From Candidatus Methanohalarchaeum thermophilum (GTDB lineage: Archaea > Halobacteriota > Methanonatronarchaeia > Methanonatronarchaeales > Methanonatronarchaeaceae), in the NCBI GenBank assembly GCA_001914405.1, contig MSDW01000001.1, positions 620,001 through 684,000 of the forward strand: a stretch of 64,000 bases of DNA. Direction: 5' to 3'. The translations under genes were made by a program, and so were the position numbers. Positions 1-9,643 of this stretch are shown one piece after another. Under the pieces are notes generated by a model. The model saw nothing but the letters and a program-made list of their open reading frames with translations. It did not search any database and was not told the origin of the DNA. Each line of letters begins with the position of its first letter. The first letter of the stretch is position 1.

Positions 1-65
1 AAAGGCCTAATTTTTGAATAGATACATTAATTTTTTGGTTTATAGGATATATGGAGTCTGTATAA

Positions 66-878
66 ATGGAGATAACTTTTTTAGGAACTGGGGGAGGTAG
101 ATTTTCAACAATCTACCAAAGAAGGAAAACTGGTGGAATAAGATTTGTGGATGAAAAAAACAACATCCACATAGATCCAGGTCCAGGCGCTCTTTTGCTG
201 TCTCATAGATTTGATCTTAATCCATTGGATATTAATACAGTAATTTTAACGCACGCACATCCAGATCATTATAATGATATTGAAGTACTTATTGAAGCAA
301 TGACGAGAGGAGGAACGAATAAAAGTGGGAATTTTTTATCCTGTGAGAGTGGATTAAGGAAAGTAGGGAACTTTGGTCCAGTGGTTTCGGAATATCATAG
401 AGATCTCACTTCAAGGAATGTTTTATTGGAGGAGGGAAATGAAATAGCGCTTAAAGGTAACATAGAGGTTTCTCCTAAAAAGGTTAGACACTCGGATCCC
501 TCTACACATGGGTTGGTGATTAAAACGGAAGAAGGTAGAATTGGTTATACGAGTGACACCTCTTTTTTTGAGGGGATGAGAAAGAAATTTGAAGGAAGTA
601 GACTATTGGTTTTGAATGTAACTAGACCTCGGGATTCTTCGATTAAAGGTCATCTTTCAACCGAGGATGCCGTGAAATTGGTAAATGAAATTGAACCTGA
701 AGTTGTTGTTTTGACACATTTTGGGTTTAAGATGTTGGATAAGGGACCAAAAAAGGAAGCAGAATTTATAGAGGAAAAAACAGATATTAAAAGCATTGCG
801 GCTGAAGATGGGATGAAAATTAAGTTTAATGAAGATATAAATCTCCGAGGAATAACAAAACCCATTACAAGATATTAG
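66..878 (+). CDS. MBL-fold metallo-hydrolase (RNase Z / YycJ-like superfamily)
   Basis: The 270-residue product has the metallo-beta-lactamase signature THAHPDHY at residues 62-69 (ligands H63, H65, D67, H68). Further candidate ligands are an RHSDPSTH stretch near 141, an SD near 164 and LTHFG near 218, so the di-metal site looks complete. The start ATG follows a GGAG about nine bases upstream. The gene lies just before valS on the same strand with a short gap, so the two may be co-transcribed. The superfamily covers RNases, hydrolases and phosphodiesterases, and I cannot assign the substrate. No membrane segment or signal peptide is seen. Confidence 0.8.
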   Translation: MEITFLGTGGGRFSTIYQRRKTGGIRFVDEKNNIHIDPGPGALLLSHRFDLNPLDINTVILTHAHPDHYNDIEVLIEAMTRGGTNKSGNFLSCESGLRKVGNFGPVVSEYHRDLTSRNVLLEEGNEIALKGNIEVSPKKVRHSDPSTHGLVIKTEEGRIGYTSDTSFFEGMRKKFEGSRLLVLNVTRPRDSSIKGHLSTEDAVKLVNEIEPEVVVLTHFGFKMLDKGPKKEAEFIEEKTDIKSIAAEDGMKIKFNEDINLRGITKPITRY

Positions 879-890
879 GGGAAACTAAAA

Positions 891-3503
891 ATGATGCCAA
901 AAGAATTCGAATCTGAAAAAGCGGAATCTAAGTGGTATGATGAGTGGAATGAAAATTCTATATATGAGTTTGATCGATCCTCAGATTCAAAGAAGTATGT
1001 GATAGATACTCCGCCACCATATCCAACAGGGGATTTTCATGCTGGTAATGCACTAAATTGGTGTTATATAGATTTTGTTGCAAGATATAAGCGAATGAGA
1101 GGATACGATGTAATGTTTCCCCAAGGATGGGATTGTCATGGCCTACCAACAGAAGTAAAAGTGGAAGAGATAAAAGGTATAACCAAAAACGATGTGGATA
1201 GGTCAAAGTTTCGTGAATACTGCAAGCAATTAACTCACAAGAATATTGGAAAAATGAAAGAAACCATGGGTAACCTTGGTTTCAGCGTGGATTGGTCTCA
1301 AGAGTACATCACTATGGATCCAGATTATTGGTCTAAGACCCAGCTCTCTTTTGTTGAGATGTACAAAAATGATGAAATATACCAGAGGAATCATCCTGTT
1401 AACTGGTGCCCTCGTTGTGAGACTGCCATTGCATATGCCGAGGTCGAACACGAAAAGAGAAAAACTAAACTAAATTACTTAGATTTCTCCTTAGATAATG
1501 GTTCTATAGAAATAGCTACTACTAGGCCAGAGCTATTGCCAGCATGTGGAGCTGTAGCTGTTCATCCGGAAGATGATAGATTTAAAAAATATATTGGTAA
1601 AAAAGCAAAGGTTCCACTCTTTGATCAAGAAGTGGATATAATTTCAGATGAAGATGTCGACCCTGAATTTGGTACTGGAGCTGTAATGGTATGTACATTT
1701 GGAGATAAACAAGATGTTGAATGGTGGAATAAATACGATTTACCTCTTAGACAGGCGATAAGTCCTCAAGGAAAACTAACCGATTTAGCAGATGAATACA
1801 AGGGCTTGAAAACTGATGAAGCCAAAGAACAGATTATCCAGGATCTTGAAGAAAAAGATTATCTAGTTGATCAAGAGGAGATAGAACAGAGTGTGGGAAC
1901 ATGCTGGAGATGTAGCACTCCGATAGAGATCATTTCAGAAAAACAATGGTTTGTAGAAGTAAACAACGATGAAATACTTGAAACGGCTAAAACAGTGAAC
2001 TGGATCCCTGAACATATGTATCTGAGACTAGAAAATTGGGTCAATGAGATGGAATGGGATTGGTGCATATCTAGGCAGCGGATCTTTGGAACCCCTATAC
2101 CAGTATGGTACTGTAAGAACTGTGGGGATGTTATCTTAGCAAAAGAAGAAAATTTACCTATTAATCCAACTGAAGAGGATCCTGAAGATAAATGTAGCTG
2201 TGAAAGCCCTGAAATAATTCCTGAAACGGATGTATTGGATACTTGGATGGATTCTTCGATATCAGCTTTACATGTAGCTGGATGGCCAGAAGAAAAATAT
2301 AAGGAAAACTACCCAGTGCAACTGAGGCCTCAGGGCCACGACATTATACGAACTTGGGCTTTTTACACTATCTTGAGGTCTGCTAAGTTAACAGATGAAA
2401 AACCTTGGGACGATATTTTAATTAATGGGATGGTCTTTGGGGAAGACGGAAACAAAATGTCTAAGAGTTTAGGCAATATAGTTCCACCTGAAGAGGTTAT
2501 AGAAGAGGAAAATGCTGATTCATTTAGGTTATGGGCTGCTTTAGGAGGCTCCCCAGGTAGCGATATACAGTTTAAATGGAAGGATGTCAAAGCGGCTAAT
2601 AAGTTCCTAAGAAAAACTTGGAATGTATTGAGATTTACTCTTATGAATATTGAGCTAGAGAAAATGGGCAATGAACCTGAGGAATATAATTTATCAGATA
2701 AATGGATTTTAGCTAAACTAGATGAAGTTTTAAGCAAATATAAGAAAAATATGGATGAATATAAATTCAAGGAATCAGTTGAATTAGTTAAAAGCTTTCT
2801 ATGGGAGGATCTAGCAGACAACTATGTAGAGATGGTGAAGTGGAGATTGTATGGGGAAAAAGATTATTCGGCTCAATACTCCCTATTTAAGTCGATAGAC
2901 TCAGTACTAAAGATGATTGCTCCGTTTGCACCTTTCTTTGCTGAAGAGGCATTTTCAAATTATTCAGATGGCTTTATCCATAATTCGCTTTTACCAGACC
3001 TAGATATTTATCATGGCGAGGAAGCGATAAATAGGGGTGAGATTTTGAGGGATATAGTAAAGAGAATTCGTAGATACAAATCAAATGAAGGAATACCCCT
3101 TAATGAGGAACTAAAACTCGTTGATCTGTATAATTCACCGAGTTTCTTAAAGGATAATGTCAAGGATATAGCAAACACTATTTGGGCTAAGAATCTTTCT
3201 GTTAACGAGGAACCACCAAATTTAGATGAAAAGGTGGTTGATGTCTCTCCAGATATGTCCTATATAGGGCCTAAATATAAACAGGAGTCCAACGAAATAG
3301 TTGAAAGATTAGAGGAAATGGAATTAGATGAAATTAAAGAGAAAGTTAGATCAGGGGAAATAGATTTAAGCTTGAGTGATAGGGAGATTACTTTGCCAAG
3401 AGACGCTGTTATCATCAAGAAAAAACCATATTACAAGGGTGAAGAAGTAGATATCTTGGAGATAGAGGGAAGAGATATAATAATAACTGTCTCTAAAAAT
3501 TAA
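891..3503 (+). CDS. valS: Valyl-tRNA synthetase
   Basis: Class I aminoacyl-tRNA synthetase charging tRNA-Val in the cytoplasm. The HIGH-equivalent motif is PPYPTGDFHAGN at residues 42-53, and the KMSKS loop is at about 522-526. Between them lies the CP1 editing domain (TTRPELLPACGAVAVHP). Cys-rich motifs CPRC (about 173) and CWRC (about 338) suggest bound zinc. At 870 residues it has the usual archaeal size. Two adjacent ATG codons open the frame (891 and 894), and the choice matters little. The gene ends convergently with tmk, overlapping it by four bases. The many Asp and Glu residues fit a salt-in cytoplasm, which is an inference. Confidence 0.96.
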   Translation: MMPKEFESEKAESKWYDEWNENSIYEFDRSSDSKKYVIDTPPPYPTGDFHAGNALNWCYIDFVARYKRMRGYDVMFPQGWDCHGLPTEVKVEEIKGITKNDVDRSKFREYCKQLTHKNIGKMKETMGNLGFSVDWSQEYITMDPDYWSKTQLSFVEMYKNDEIYQRNHPVNWCPRCETAIAYAEVEHEKRKTKLNYLDFSLDNGSIEIATTRPELLPACGAVAVHPEDDRFKKYIGKKAKVPLFDQEVDIISDEDVDPEFGTGAVMVCTFGDKQDVEWWNKYDLPLRQAISPQGKLTDLADEYKGLKTDEAKEQIIQDLEEKDYLVDQEEIEQSVGTCWRCSTPIEIISEKQWFVEVNNDEILETAKTVNWIPEHMYLRLENWVNEMEWDWCISRQRIFGTPIPVWYCKNCGDVILAKEENLPINPTEEDPEDKCSCESPEIIPETDVLDTWMDSSISALHVAGWPEEKYKENYPVQLRPQGHDIIRTWAFYTILRSAKLTDEKPWDDILINGMVFGEDGNKMSKSLGNIVPPEEVIEEENADSFRLWAALGGSPGSDIQFKWKDVKAANKFLRKTWNVLRFTLMNIELEKMGNEPEEYNLSDKWILAKLDEVLSKYKKNMDEYKFKESVELVKSFLWEDLADNYVEMVKWRLYGEKDYSAQYSLFKSIDSVLKMIAPFAPFFAEEAFSNYSDGFIHNSLLPDLDIYHGEEAINRGEILRDIVKRIRRYKSNEGIPLNEELKLVDLYNSPSFLKDNVKDIANTIWAKNLSVNEEPPNLDEKVVDVSPDMSYIGPKYKQESNEIVERLEEMELDEIKEKVRSGEIDLSLSDREITLPRDAVIIKKKPYYKGEEVDILEIEGRDIIITVSKN

Positions 3504-4108
3504 AAGTTGATTCTTTCTTTTATTTCTTCTAAAACATCTTTTTTTACTTTTTTTATGGATCTAGATGCATCAATGGTTATATAATCTCTCTCTTCTTTCT
3601 TAGATAATTTTTTATAGTTTTTTCTGACTTTTTCTAGGAAATCTATTTTTTCGAATTTTATTTTGTTTTCCCCTAATCTCTCAAATGCTTCTTCGGGTTC
3701 TAGATCTAATAGAAAAACAGTATCTGGTTTTATAGTAAACCTGTCCCTCAATTTTATTAGATATTGGATTGGGTTTTTTACATTATCTTTTATCGTAACG
3801 CCTTGGTAGGCGTAAAAGCTATCACTATACCTATCTGATATAACAACTTTTCCTTCCGCTAAATTAGGTTTAATTTTTTTAGATACATGTTCTATGTGAT
3901 CTGATGTAAATAAAAACGCCTCAGCTATAGGATCTATCTCCCTATTAAGTCCCTTTTTAACAGCCTCTCCTAACCAAGTGGTAGAAGGCTCCGTTGTTTT
4001 GATGATTTCTTTATTTGTTTCTTCTTTTAACTCTTGATATATTTTTTCTGTTACTGTTGTCTTTCCTGAACCGTCTATTCCCTCGATTGTGAAGAGCTTT
4101 CCTTTCAT
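3500..4108 (-). CDS. tmk: Thymidylate kinase (dTMP kinase)
   Basis: Phosphorylates dTMP to dTDP for DNA synthesis. The N-terminus MKGKLFTIEGIDGSGKTT carries the P-loop (GIDGSGKT, residues 10-17). A DRY/DxYxxS motif (ISDRYSDSFYAYQG) follows, then the ligand stretch LLDLEPEEAFERL and a LID-like region. The length of 202 residues is normal for the family. The gene is convergent with valS and shares its last four bases. It is divergent from the NifU-C gene, with about 155 bases between them. Confidence 0.93.
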   Translation of the reverse strand: MKGKLFTIEGIDGSGKTTVTEKIYQELKEETNKEIIKTTEPSTTWLGEAVKKGLNREIDPIAEAFLFTSDHIEHVSKKIKPNLAEGKVVISDRYSDSFYAYQGVTIKDNVKNPIQYLIKLRDRFTIKPDTVFLLDLEPEEAFERLGENKIKFEKIDFLEKVRKNYKKLSKKEERDYITIDASRSIKKVKKDVLEEIKERINF

Positions 4109-4273
4109 GTTGATCAGGCCCTAAATCTCTCGCTCAATAATATTGGATCCATACAATAAAAATGTTTAACTTTGGAGCTGGTAGGATTTTTTCTTGATCT
4201 TTTAACTTGGGTGAGTTGGTTCACGATGGGATAAATATTAAATCTTGGTAAAGAATTACTAAATGTGGTACTT

Positions 4274-4501
4274 ATGGATAGAGAACAAATAAAGGAAATT
4301 ATAGATGAAGAGATTGCCCCGAAATTGAGAGCAGATGGTGGAGATATAGAGTTTGTGGATATAGAGGATAACACTGTTAAAGTAAAGCTAAAGGGCGCCT
4401 GTGCTGGATGCCCGATGTCACAATTAACCTTGTCTAATACAGTAGAAAATTACTTGAAATCAAAGATTCCAGAAGTTGAGGCAGTTAAACCAGTACAATA
4501 A
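4274..4501 (+). CDS. NifU C-terminal-domain (Nfu-type) Fe-S scaffold protein
   Basis: A short (about 75 residue) stand-alone NifU C-terminal domain. The diagnostic motif is CAGCPMS, the CxxC that binds a transient Fe-S cluster for delivery to target proteins, following an AxLRxDGGDIEFV stretch. I prefer the ATG at 4274. A GTG three codons earlier (4265) is also in frame, and neither has a strong Shine-Dalgarno site. A TATA-like AT run (near 4230-4245) precedes it. Stand-alone Nfu proteins are common in methanogens, which have a large demand for Fe-S clusters. Confidence 0.88.
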   Translation: MDREQIKEIIDEEIAPKLRADGGDIEFVDIEDNTVKVKLKGACAGCPMSQLTLSNTVENYLKSKIPEVEAVKPVQ

Positions 4502-4613
4502 ATGTTTTTAATAACAAATAGGTATAAAATAGGGATATCGTCAGTAGGTTAGGGATCCGAAGGTCGATAAATTTTATATTGAATAAGTGTTAAGTGAAGT
4601 AGGAGGACCTTAC

Positions 4614-5027
4614 ATGAATGTGGATTGCTTGGAAGAATATGGGCCTTTTACAAAAAGCGAGTGGAGAATACTAAGAACTCTAAACAAAGATGACGAAACT
4701 TTTACTGGTTTAGTTGAAAAAACGAGTCTTTCTAAGCCTGTGATCTCTAGGGCCTCAAATGACTTAATGGAAAAAGGATTGATAACTAAGGAAAGAAGTG
4801 AAGAGGACAAGAGAGTCAGGATCTATAGAATAACCGAGAAAGGAAACGACAGATATGAAGAAGTTAGAGAAAGAGTAATAGACGATTTAAAAAAAGTAAA
4901 GGAAAGAGTAGAAAGAATACTAGAAGAAACTGAAGGAAATAAAATGGAACAAGCAGCCGAGATAAAAAATTACACACAAAGCCTTTTTTCAGAGAGCCTA
5001 AGAGAAACCGAAGGAGTGAAGAGGTAA
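4614..5027 (+). CDS. MarR-like winged-helix transcriptional regulator
   Basis: The 137-residue protein has a winged helix at its N-terminus: WRILRTLNKDDETFTGLVEK, then a recognition helix SKPVISRASNDLMEKGLITKE, then a wing RVRIYRITEKG. A predicted coiled helix follows (about 75-125). The ATG at 4614 is chosen because a perfect AGGAGG lies seven bases upstream (4601-4606). An in-frame GTG at 4587 would place that site inside the gene. The architecture matches MarR/PadR-type regulators. The ligand and targets cannot be told, and no obvious partner gene lies beside it. Confidence 0.75.
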   Translation: MNVDCLEEYGPFTKSEWRILRTLNKDDETFTGLVEKTSLSKPVISRASNDLMEKGLITKERSEEDKRVRIYRITEKGNDRYEEVRERVIDDLKKVKERVERILEETEGNKMEQAAEIKNYTQSLFSESLRETEGVKR

Positions 5028-5254
5028 AAAAGGGAAAGAACAAAGTAAAAAATAAAAATTTGGCTATTAAAAAAATAAAAAAACAAATCTTTCTAGTTAA
5101 GGAATAAATTATTCCTTTTTAAATTGCGTCACTCGAATTCTGAACCATTAAAATAGAGAAAAAGTTTTATTCAATATAAGACCAGTTTCAGCTATAATAA
5201 ATGGTTTAGAGTTTCATTATCTGATTGCTACATAAAATATACTCGGAGTAAAGC

Positions 5255-5706
5255 AAAATGTGAAGTGACCCCTACCTAAATCAAATGATTTAGGAGGGGG
5301 CTTCCCTGTGACCTTATCCTCGAAGGGAGTTTGTTTTCCACGGTGCCTTGTCTCATATACACCGTCAACAGGGAACTTGCGCTCTGAGTGAAGTCTGGAC
5401 TTAGGGAACAGTTCCCATATATTAGCTACACAATGGCTCCCTTATTCACTCTGGTTGCTCCACACAACCACTACACCCTACTCCCGAAGTTTCGGGCTTA
5501 CCCATCTACCTTACTACTTACCATACACCTCTTAATGTTAGTCCGAGGCTTTAGCCATTACCTCAAGGGCATGGGATTGCTTTTTGGTAAGGCAGACTCC
5601 CAACCAACTGCCAGTTACTCTTAATTAGTCTTAAAAACACTTAAAATATTTGTAGTTGATTCATCACCTACCTAAATCAAAAGATTTAGGAAGGTGTCTT
5701 CTCAAC
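5255..5706 (-). mobile_element. Non-autonomous IS605-type short element (MITE-like), reverse orientation
   Basis: No protein of recognisable family is encoded here. The region is bounded by two imperfect hairpins of the kind that end the tnpB elements in this window: CCTACCTAAATC/GATTTAGG pairs at 5270-5297 and at 5668-5690 (followed by GTGTCTTCTCAAC). Read on the minus strand, the 5690 side is the left end and 5260 the right end. The interior is richer in GC than the flanks. Stretches of it recur on the plus strand at 54590-54760 (for example around GGGTAAGC...GGAGTAG and ACTGGCAGTTGGTTGG). It could be a deletion derivative that keeps only the ends and a structured RNA. The flanking bases 5028-5254 are AT-rich and hold nothing I recognise. 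Confidence 0.6.
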
Positions 5707-5781
5707 TATTTAGATAAAAAAACTTGGTCTTTATCAACTAAACTAATTTAATTAATAAACGGAAAAAAAGTGTGTGATAAC

Positions 5782-6066
5782 ATGGATAGCTCTTCATTTG
5801 ATTTTTCATCCGACTCATGTGCTGGATGTCCAGTTGAAAAATGTGCAAGTTGCATAAAAGAACCATGTACACTTTCTGAAAGAGTTTGCGAATTGTGCAC
5901 CGAGAGTCGGACTGAAGAAGATGAATTTAGATCTCTTCTAGAGGAATTAAAGAAGTGCCAGGAAGAAAAACTAGCAATGGATCAAGGACAACGGGAAGAA
6001 TTTAGTGAACCTGATTTGGATGAGTTAGAAACTGGTAGCGAGGGATATGATATCTTTGGGTATTGA
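5782..6066 (+). CDS. Small cysteine-rich protein of unknown function
   Basis: A roughly 94-residue acidic protein with a Cys-rich N-terminal third: CAGCPVEKCASC, then CTLSERVCELC. The spacings (CxxC, CxxC, CxxC-like) suggest two metal or Fe-S sites. The rest is a helical, Glu-rich region. I prefer the ATG at 5782, but a GTG four codons upstream (5770) is in frame. The stop lies six bases before the likely ATG of the DRG GTPase, so the two are probably one transcription unit. I do not recognise the family. It may be a small Zn-binding partner of the GTPase, by position only. Confidence 0.6.
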   Translation: MDSSSFDFSSDSCAGCPVEKCASCIKEPCTLSERVCELCTESRTEEDEFRSLLEELKKCQEEKLAMDQGQREEFSEPDLDELETGSEGYDIFGY

Positions 6067-6071
6067 TAAAT

Positions 6072-7154
6072 ATGAATAGTTCCCTCAAGCAAAAGATAGA
6101 AGATATAGAAAAAGAGATCAGGGAAACACCTTACAATAAATCTACTTCTAAACACATAGGTAGGTTAAAGGCTAAGTTGTCAAACCTAAAAGAAAAATTA
6201 GAAGAGCAACAATCAAGTGATTCAGGTGGAGAAGGATATGCAGTACCAAAAACGGGTGATAGAACTGTTGCGTTGGTGGGATTTCCATCTGTAGGTAAAT
6301 CGACATTAGTTTCTGCAATTACTGGAGCAGATTCAGAGGTTGCATCATACGATTTTACTACCCTAGAAGTGGTTCCAGGTATGTTAAAATATAAGGGAGC
6401 AGAAATTCAAATACTCGATGTACCAGGATTAATAAGTGGAGCTTCTGCTGGTAAAGGTAGAGGAAAAGAAGTACTCTCTGTTGTTAGAAATGCTGATTTA
6501 GTAGCTTTGGTAACAGAACTAGGGAGAGAGGAAGAACAAATCAAAAAAATTCGAGAAGAACTGTATGAAACAGGTATAAGATTGAATCAGTCTCCTCCTG
6601 AGGTAAGAATAGATGAAAAAGAGAAAGGTGGCTTGTCTATAGTTAGTTCGGTCGATCAAGATGTAAGAGAGGAAACTATAAAGTCAATTCTTAGAGAATA
6701 TAAAATATCCAATGCGAGAGTAATTTTGAGGGAAAAGATTACCGTAGACCGATTGATTGATAAATTATCTGGTAATAGGGTTTACTTGCCTGCAATAACT
6801 GTAATAAATAAAATAGATAAAAGTAATGATAATTTTAACCCGGTTGATAAGGATAAGGTATTTATCTCTGCTAGAGAAGGAGCAAATATAGATAAATTAA
6901 AAGAAAAGATATATGATAAATTAAATATAATGAGAGTTTATTTGAAACCAAGAAATGGCTCTTTTGATAAAGAAGACCCTATGGTGGTAAAGAAGCATGC
7001 TACGGTAGAAGATGTTTGTGAAAAACTACATGACAAATTTTTAGATGATTTTAGGTATGCAAAAATTTGGGGTGAATCAAGTAAGTTTGATGGCCAGCAG
7101 GTAGGCCTAGATCATGAATTAAGAGACGAAGACATTTTAACGATCATTACTTAG
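6072..7154 (+). CDS. DRG-family (OBG-like) GTP-binding protein with TGS domain
   Basis: Translation-associated GTPase of the Drg/Rbg family. After an N-terminal helical hairpin (about 1-45) comes G1 GFPSVGKS (about 70-77), then G2 region YDFTTLE, G3 DVPG (about 116-119) and G4 NKID. A C-terminal TGS domain (from about 285) ends with ADxxL-like AKIWGESSKFDGQQVG and the terminal DEDILTIIT, typical of the family. The family contacts ribosomes or RNA. ATG 6072 is preferred over an upstream TTG (6063), which would overlap the preceding stop. At 360 residues it is the normal size. Confidence 0.93.
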   Translation: MNSSLKQKIEDIEKEIRETPYNKSTSKHIGRLKAKLSNLKEKLEEQQSSDSGGEGYAVPKTGDRTVALVGFPSVGKSTLVSAITGADSEVASYDFTTLEVVPGMLKYKGAEIQILDVPGLISGASAGKGRGKEVLSVVRNADLVALVTELGREEEQIKKIREELYETGIRLNQSPPEVRIDEKEKGGLSIVSSVDQDVREETIKSILREYKISNARVILREKITVDRLIDKLSGNRVYLPAITVINKIDKSNDNFNPVDKDKVFISAREGANIDKLKEKIYDKLNIMRVYLKPRNGSFDKEDPMVVKKHATVEDVCEKLHDKFLDDFRYAKIWGESSKFDGQQVGLDHELRDEDILTIIT

Positions 7155-7274
7155 TTTTTATGAATCTTATTTTTGATTTCATCAACTTTAAATAAAATAA
7201 GAATAGTAATCTGAGGAAATGAATAGACTCTTTATCTATTAGAAAATTAAGGTTTATTAGATAGGGGTTAAAGG

Positions 7275-8180
7275 GTGAATAAAATTAATTTGAATGACTC
7301 GACTTATGGCTTGATAGAGGAACTGTTAGGATGGAGCGATGAATTAGGAGTTAAATTGAAAGAGAGATTAGGGGCAAGTATATTTGATTTCTCGGCTGGA
7401 GGATATGAGGCGGGGTTAATTTTTTCTGAAGTCTGCTTGGGAGGGGTAAGTACAGTTGGTTTAACTGAAATGAATATAAGCCAATTAAGACTTCCTGCTG
7501 TACAGATAAATACTGGTCTCCCGGTTTTGTCTTGTTATAAGTGTCAGAAAGCTGATTGGAAGATTGAAGATAAGATAGCTTCTGGTCCGGCTAAATTGGT
7601 TAGGAGTGAAAAAGAGGATTTTGTTTCTGATATAGGTATATTAGCTTTAGAATCCGCTGAGGAACCAGATAAGGATGATATACGAGAGATCAGTAACCAA
7701 TGTGGGGTAGATCCTAGTGACCTTTTTATTTTGTATGCACCTGTTGATAGCTTGGTTGGTAGTATACAAGTTGCAGCTAGGGTAATAGAAACTTCTTTGT
7801 TTAAATTAGATGCTCTAGGTTATGATATAGATAATGTTGAAAGCGCTTTTGGTACTGCACCTATCCCTCCAGTATCTTCAAGTGAAAAAATTGCTTTAGC
7901 TAAAACAAATGACTCTATTATCTATGGTGGTAGCGTAAATTTAAATGTAAAGGAAGATTTTGATTTTTCAAAGGTCCCTTCAGATCAAAGTTCTTTTTAT
8001 GGCGAAAAAATGGAAGCAGTTTTCAGTAGGTTTGACTATAAGCTTCATGAAGTAGATGAGGATGTATTTGCACCTGCTAAAATAGTTGTAAATAATTTAG
8101 ATAATGGAAAATTTGAGAGCTATGGAAAAATAAATAACGAGGTTCTATTAGACTCATTTGGATTGAAGGAGGAAAGTTAA
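7275..8180 (+). CDS. mch: Methenyltetrahydromethanopterin cyclohydrolase
   Basis: Interconverts N5,N10-methenyl-H4MPT and N5-formyl-H4MPT, a C1-branch step of methanogenesis and of C1 biosynthesis. Family stretches seen: GYEAGLIFSEVCLGG, IASGPAK, the central APVDSLVGSIQVAARVIETSLFKL, SAFGTAPIPP, TNDSIIYGG and FAPAKIVVNNL near the end. The length of 301 is slightly under the usual 315-320. The start is GTG at 7275, and no ATG lies near. The stop TAA shares its last base with the ATG of purM, implying translational coupling. The pairing with a purine gene hints at a biosynthetic role in formyl-group supply; this is inference. Confidence 0.9.
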   Translation: MNKINLNDSTYGLIEELLGWSDELGVKLKERLGASIFDFSAGGYEAGLIFSEVCLGGVSTVGLTEMNISQLRLPAVQINTGLPVLSCYKCQKADWKIEDKIASGPAKLVRSEKEDFVSDIGILALESAEEPDKDDIREISNQCGVDPSDLFILYAPVDSLVGSIQVAARVIETSLFKLDALGYDIDNVESAFGTAPIPPVSSSEKIALAKTNDSIIYGGSVNLNVKEDFDFSKVPSDQSSFYGEKMEAVFSRFDYKLHEVDEDVFAPAKIVVNNLDNGKFESYGKINNEVLLDSFGLKEES

Positions 8181-9181
8181 TGGACTATGAAGATGCTGGA
8201 GTAGATATAAGTCAGGAAGAAAAAGCAATTGCAGCTTTAGTAAAACAAATTGAAGATATTCAGAGAAAGGATGGGTATAACAAAATAAATGTAGAAAACC
8301 ACTTTGCAGGTATTTTAGATGCAGGAGATTTTTATATTGCAATGTCCACGGATGGTGTGGGAACTAAGGTAATCATAGCTAATGAAATGAACTATTACGA
8401 GGGGATAGGAAAGGACCTAATAGCAATGAATGTTAATGACATAATCTCTACGGGAGCTGAACCGATAGCATTTGTGGATTATTTGACATTTGAAGACCCG
8501 GATCCATATGTATCAGAGGGCATAGGCAGAGGATTATCAAAGGCAGCTAAAGAATCAAATATAAATATACTAGGAGGTGAAACTGCAACATTGAGCGAAA
8601 TAGTTAATGGTTTTGATGTTGCGGGAACCTGTATTGGAGTTATTAACTCTGAAGAGAATCTAACTTTAGGTGACAGTATCTCTACTGGAGATAAGATCGT
8701 AGGAATAAAGAGTTCAGGTATCCACTCAAATGGACTTACACTGGCTAGGAAATCTATAAAAAAGGCCGGGTATTCTTATCACGATGAATTTAAGAAAAAT
8801 AAAAAAATTGGAGAAGAGTTACTAGAACCAACTAGGATATATGTTAAACCTGTTTTAGAAGCTTTAAATGACTGTAAAATCAATGGATTAGCTAATATTA
8901 CTGGTGGAGGATTAAATAACCTAAAAAGGCTTGGAGAGTTTGGTTATCATATACAGGAATTGATTGAACCTCCTCAGATATTTGATTTTATCCAGGAGTG
9001 CGGAGATGTTGACAAAAAAGAGATGTACAATGTATTTAACATGGGGATAGGATATGCTGTGATTACACGAGAAACCGAGAAAGTCATTGAAATATGCAAG
9101 AGTTCCGGCTACGAAGCTAAGGTTATTGGAGAGGTTAGGAAAGGCGATTATGTAGAAATAGATACAGTTGGTAAAATTTAA
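8180..9181 (+). CDS. purM: Phosphoribosylformylglycinamidine cyclo-ligase (AIR synthetase)
   Basis: Fifth step of purine synthesis: ATP-dependent closure of FGAM to AIR. The sequence has the AIRS/PurM fold signatures STDGVGTK (about 55), GIGKDLIAMNVNDI, the GAEPIAFVDYL strand, GGETATLSEI, VAGTCIGV, GIKSSGIHSNGLTLAR and ITGGGLNNLKRL near the C-terminus. At 333 residues it is full length. The ATG follows a strong GGAGG (in AAGGAGGAAAG) lying inside the end of mch and overlaps that gene's stop codon. Confidence 0.95.
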   Translation: MDYEDAGVDISQEEKAIAALVKQIEDIQRKDGYNKINVENHFAGILDAGDFYIAMSTDGVGTKVIIANEMNYYEGIGKDLIAMNVNDIISTGAEPIAFVDYLTFEDPDPYVSEGIGRGLSKAAKESNINILGGETATLSEIVNGFDVAGTCIGVINSEENLTLGDSISTGDKIVGIKSSGIHSNGLTLARKSIKKAGYSYHDEFKKNKKIGEELLEPTRIYVKPVLEALNDCKINGLANITGGGLNNLKRLGEFGYHIQELIEPPQIFDFIQECGDVDKKEMYNVFNMGIGYAVITRETEKVIEICKSSGYEAKVIGEVRKGDYVEIDTVGKI

Positions 9182-9185
9182 CTTA

Positions 9186-9240
9186 TTTGTTGAGAATCCT
9201 CCTTCCCTAAATCTTTTATTTATATGAGAGGAGATTATTT
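9186..9240. repeat. Possible decayed IS605-type end hairpin
   Basis: Directly after purM comes TTGAGAATCCTCCTTCCC then TAAATC and a poorly paired partner. This resembles the left ends of the tnpB elements (TTGAGAAGAC.CCT..CTAAATC) but the hairpin is largely lost. It may be a scar of an excised or decayed element, or a chance transcription terminator. The call rests on resemblance to clearer copies at 5.7, 31.8, 37.0 and 59.2 kb. Confidence 0.3.
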
Positions 9241-9322
9241 ACCTAACTTGCTAGGATAAGTATTTATAAAAATTAATAAAAAAATAAATTAAGAATTAAA
9301 GATTTAGTTTTTTAAATTAAAC

Positions 9323-9607
<285 letters not shown>

Positions 9608-9643
9608 ATTGACCTCCAGTTTATTTTATATTACTGTAGATGA

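Noticed and set aside
5388-5624. 78-residue open frame in the short element
   Set aside because: It lies in the non-coding interior of a repeat, has no family features and no ribosome site; the same region at 54.6 kb does not keep the frame.
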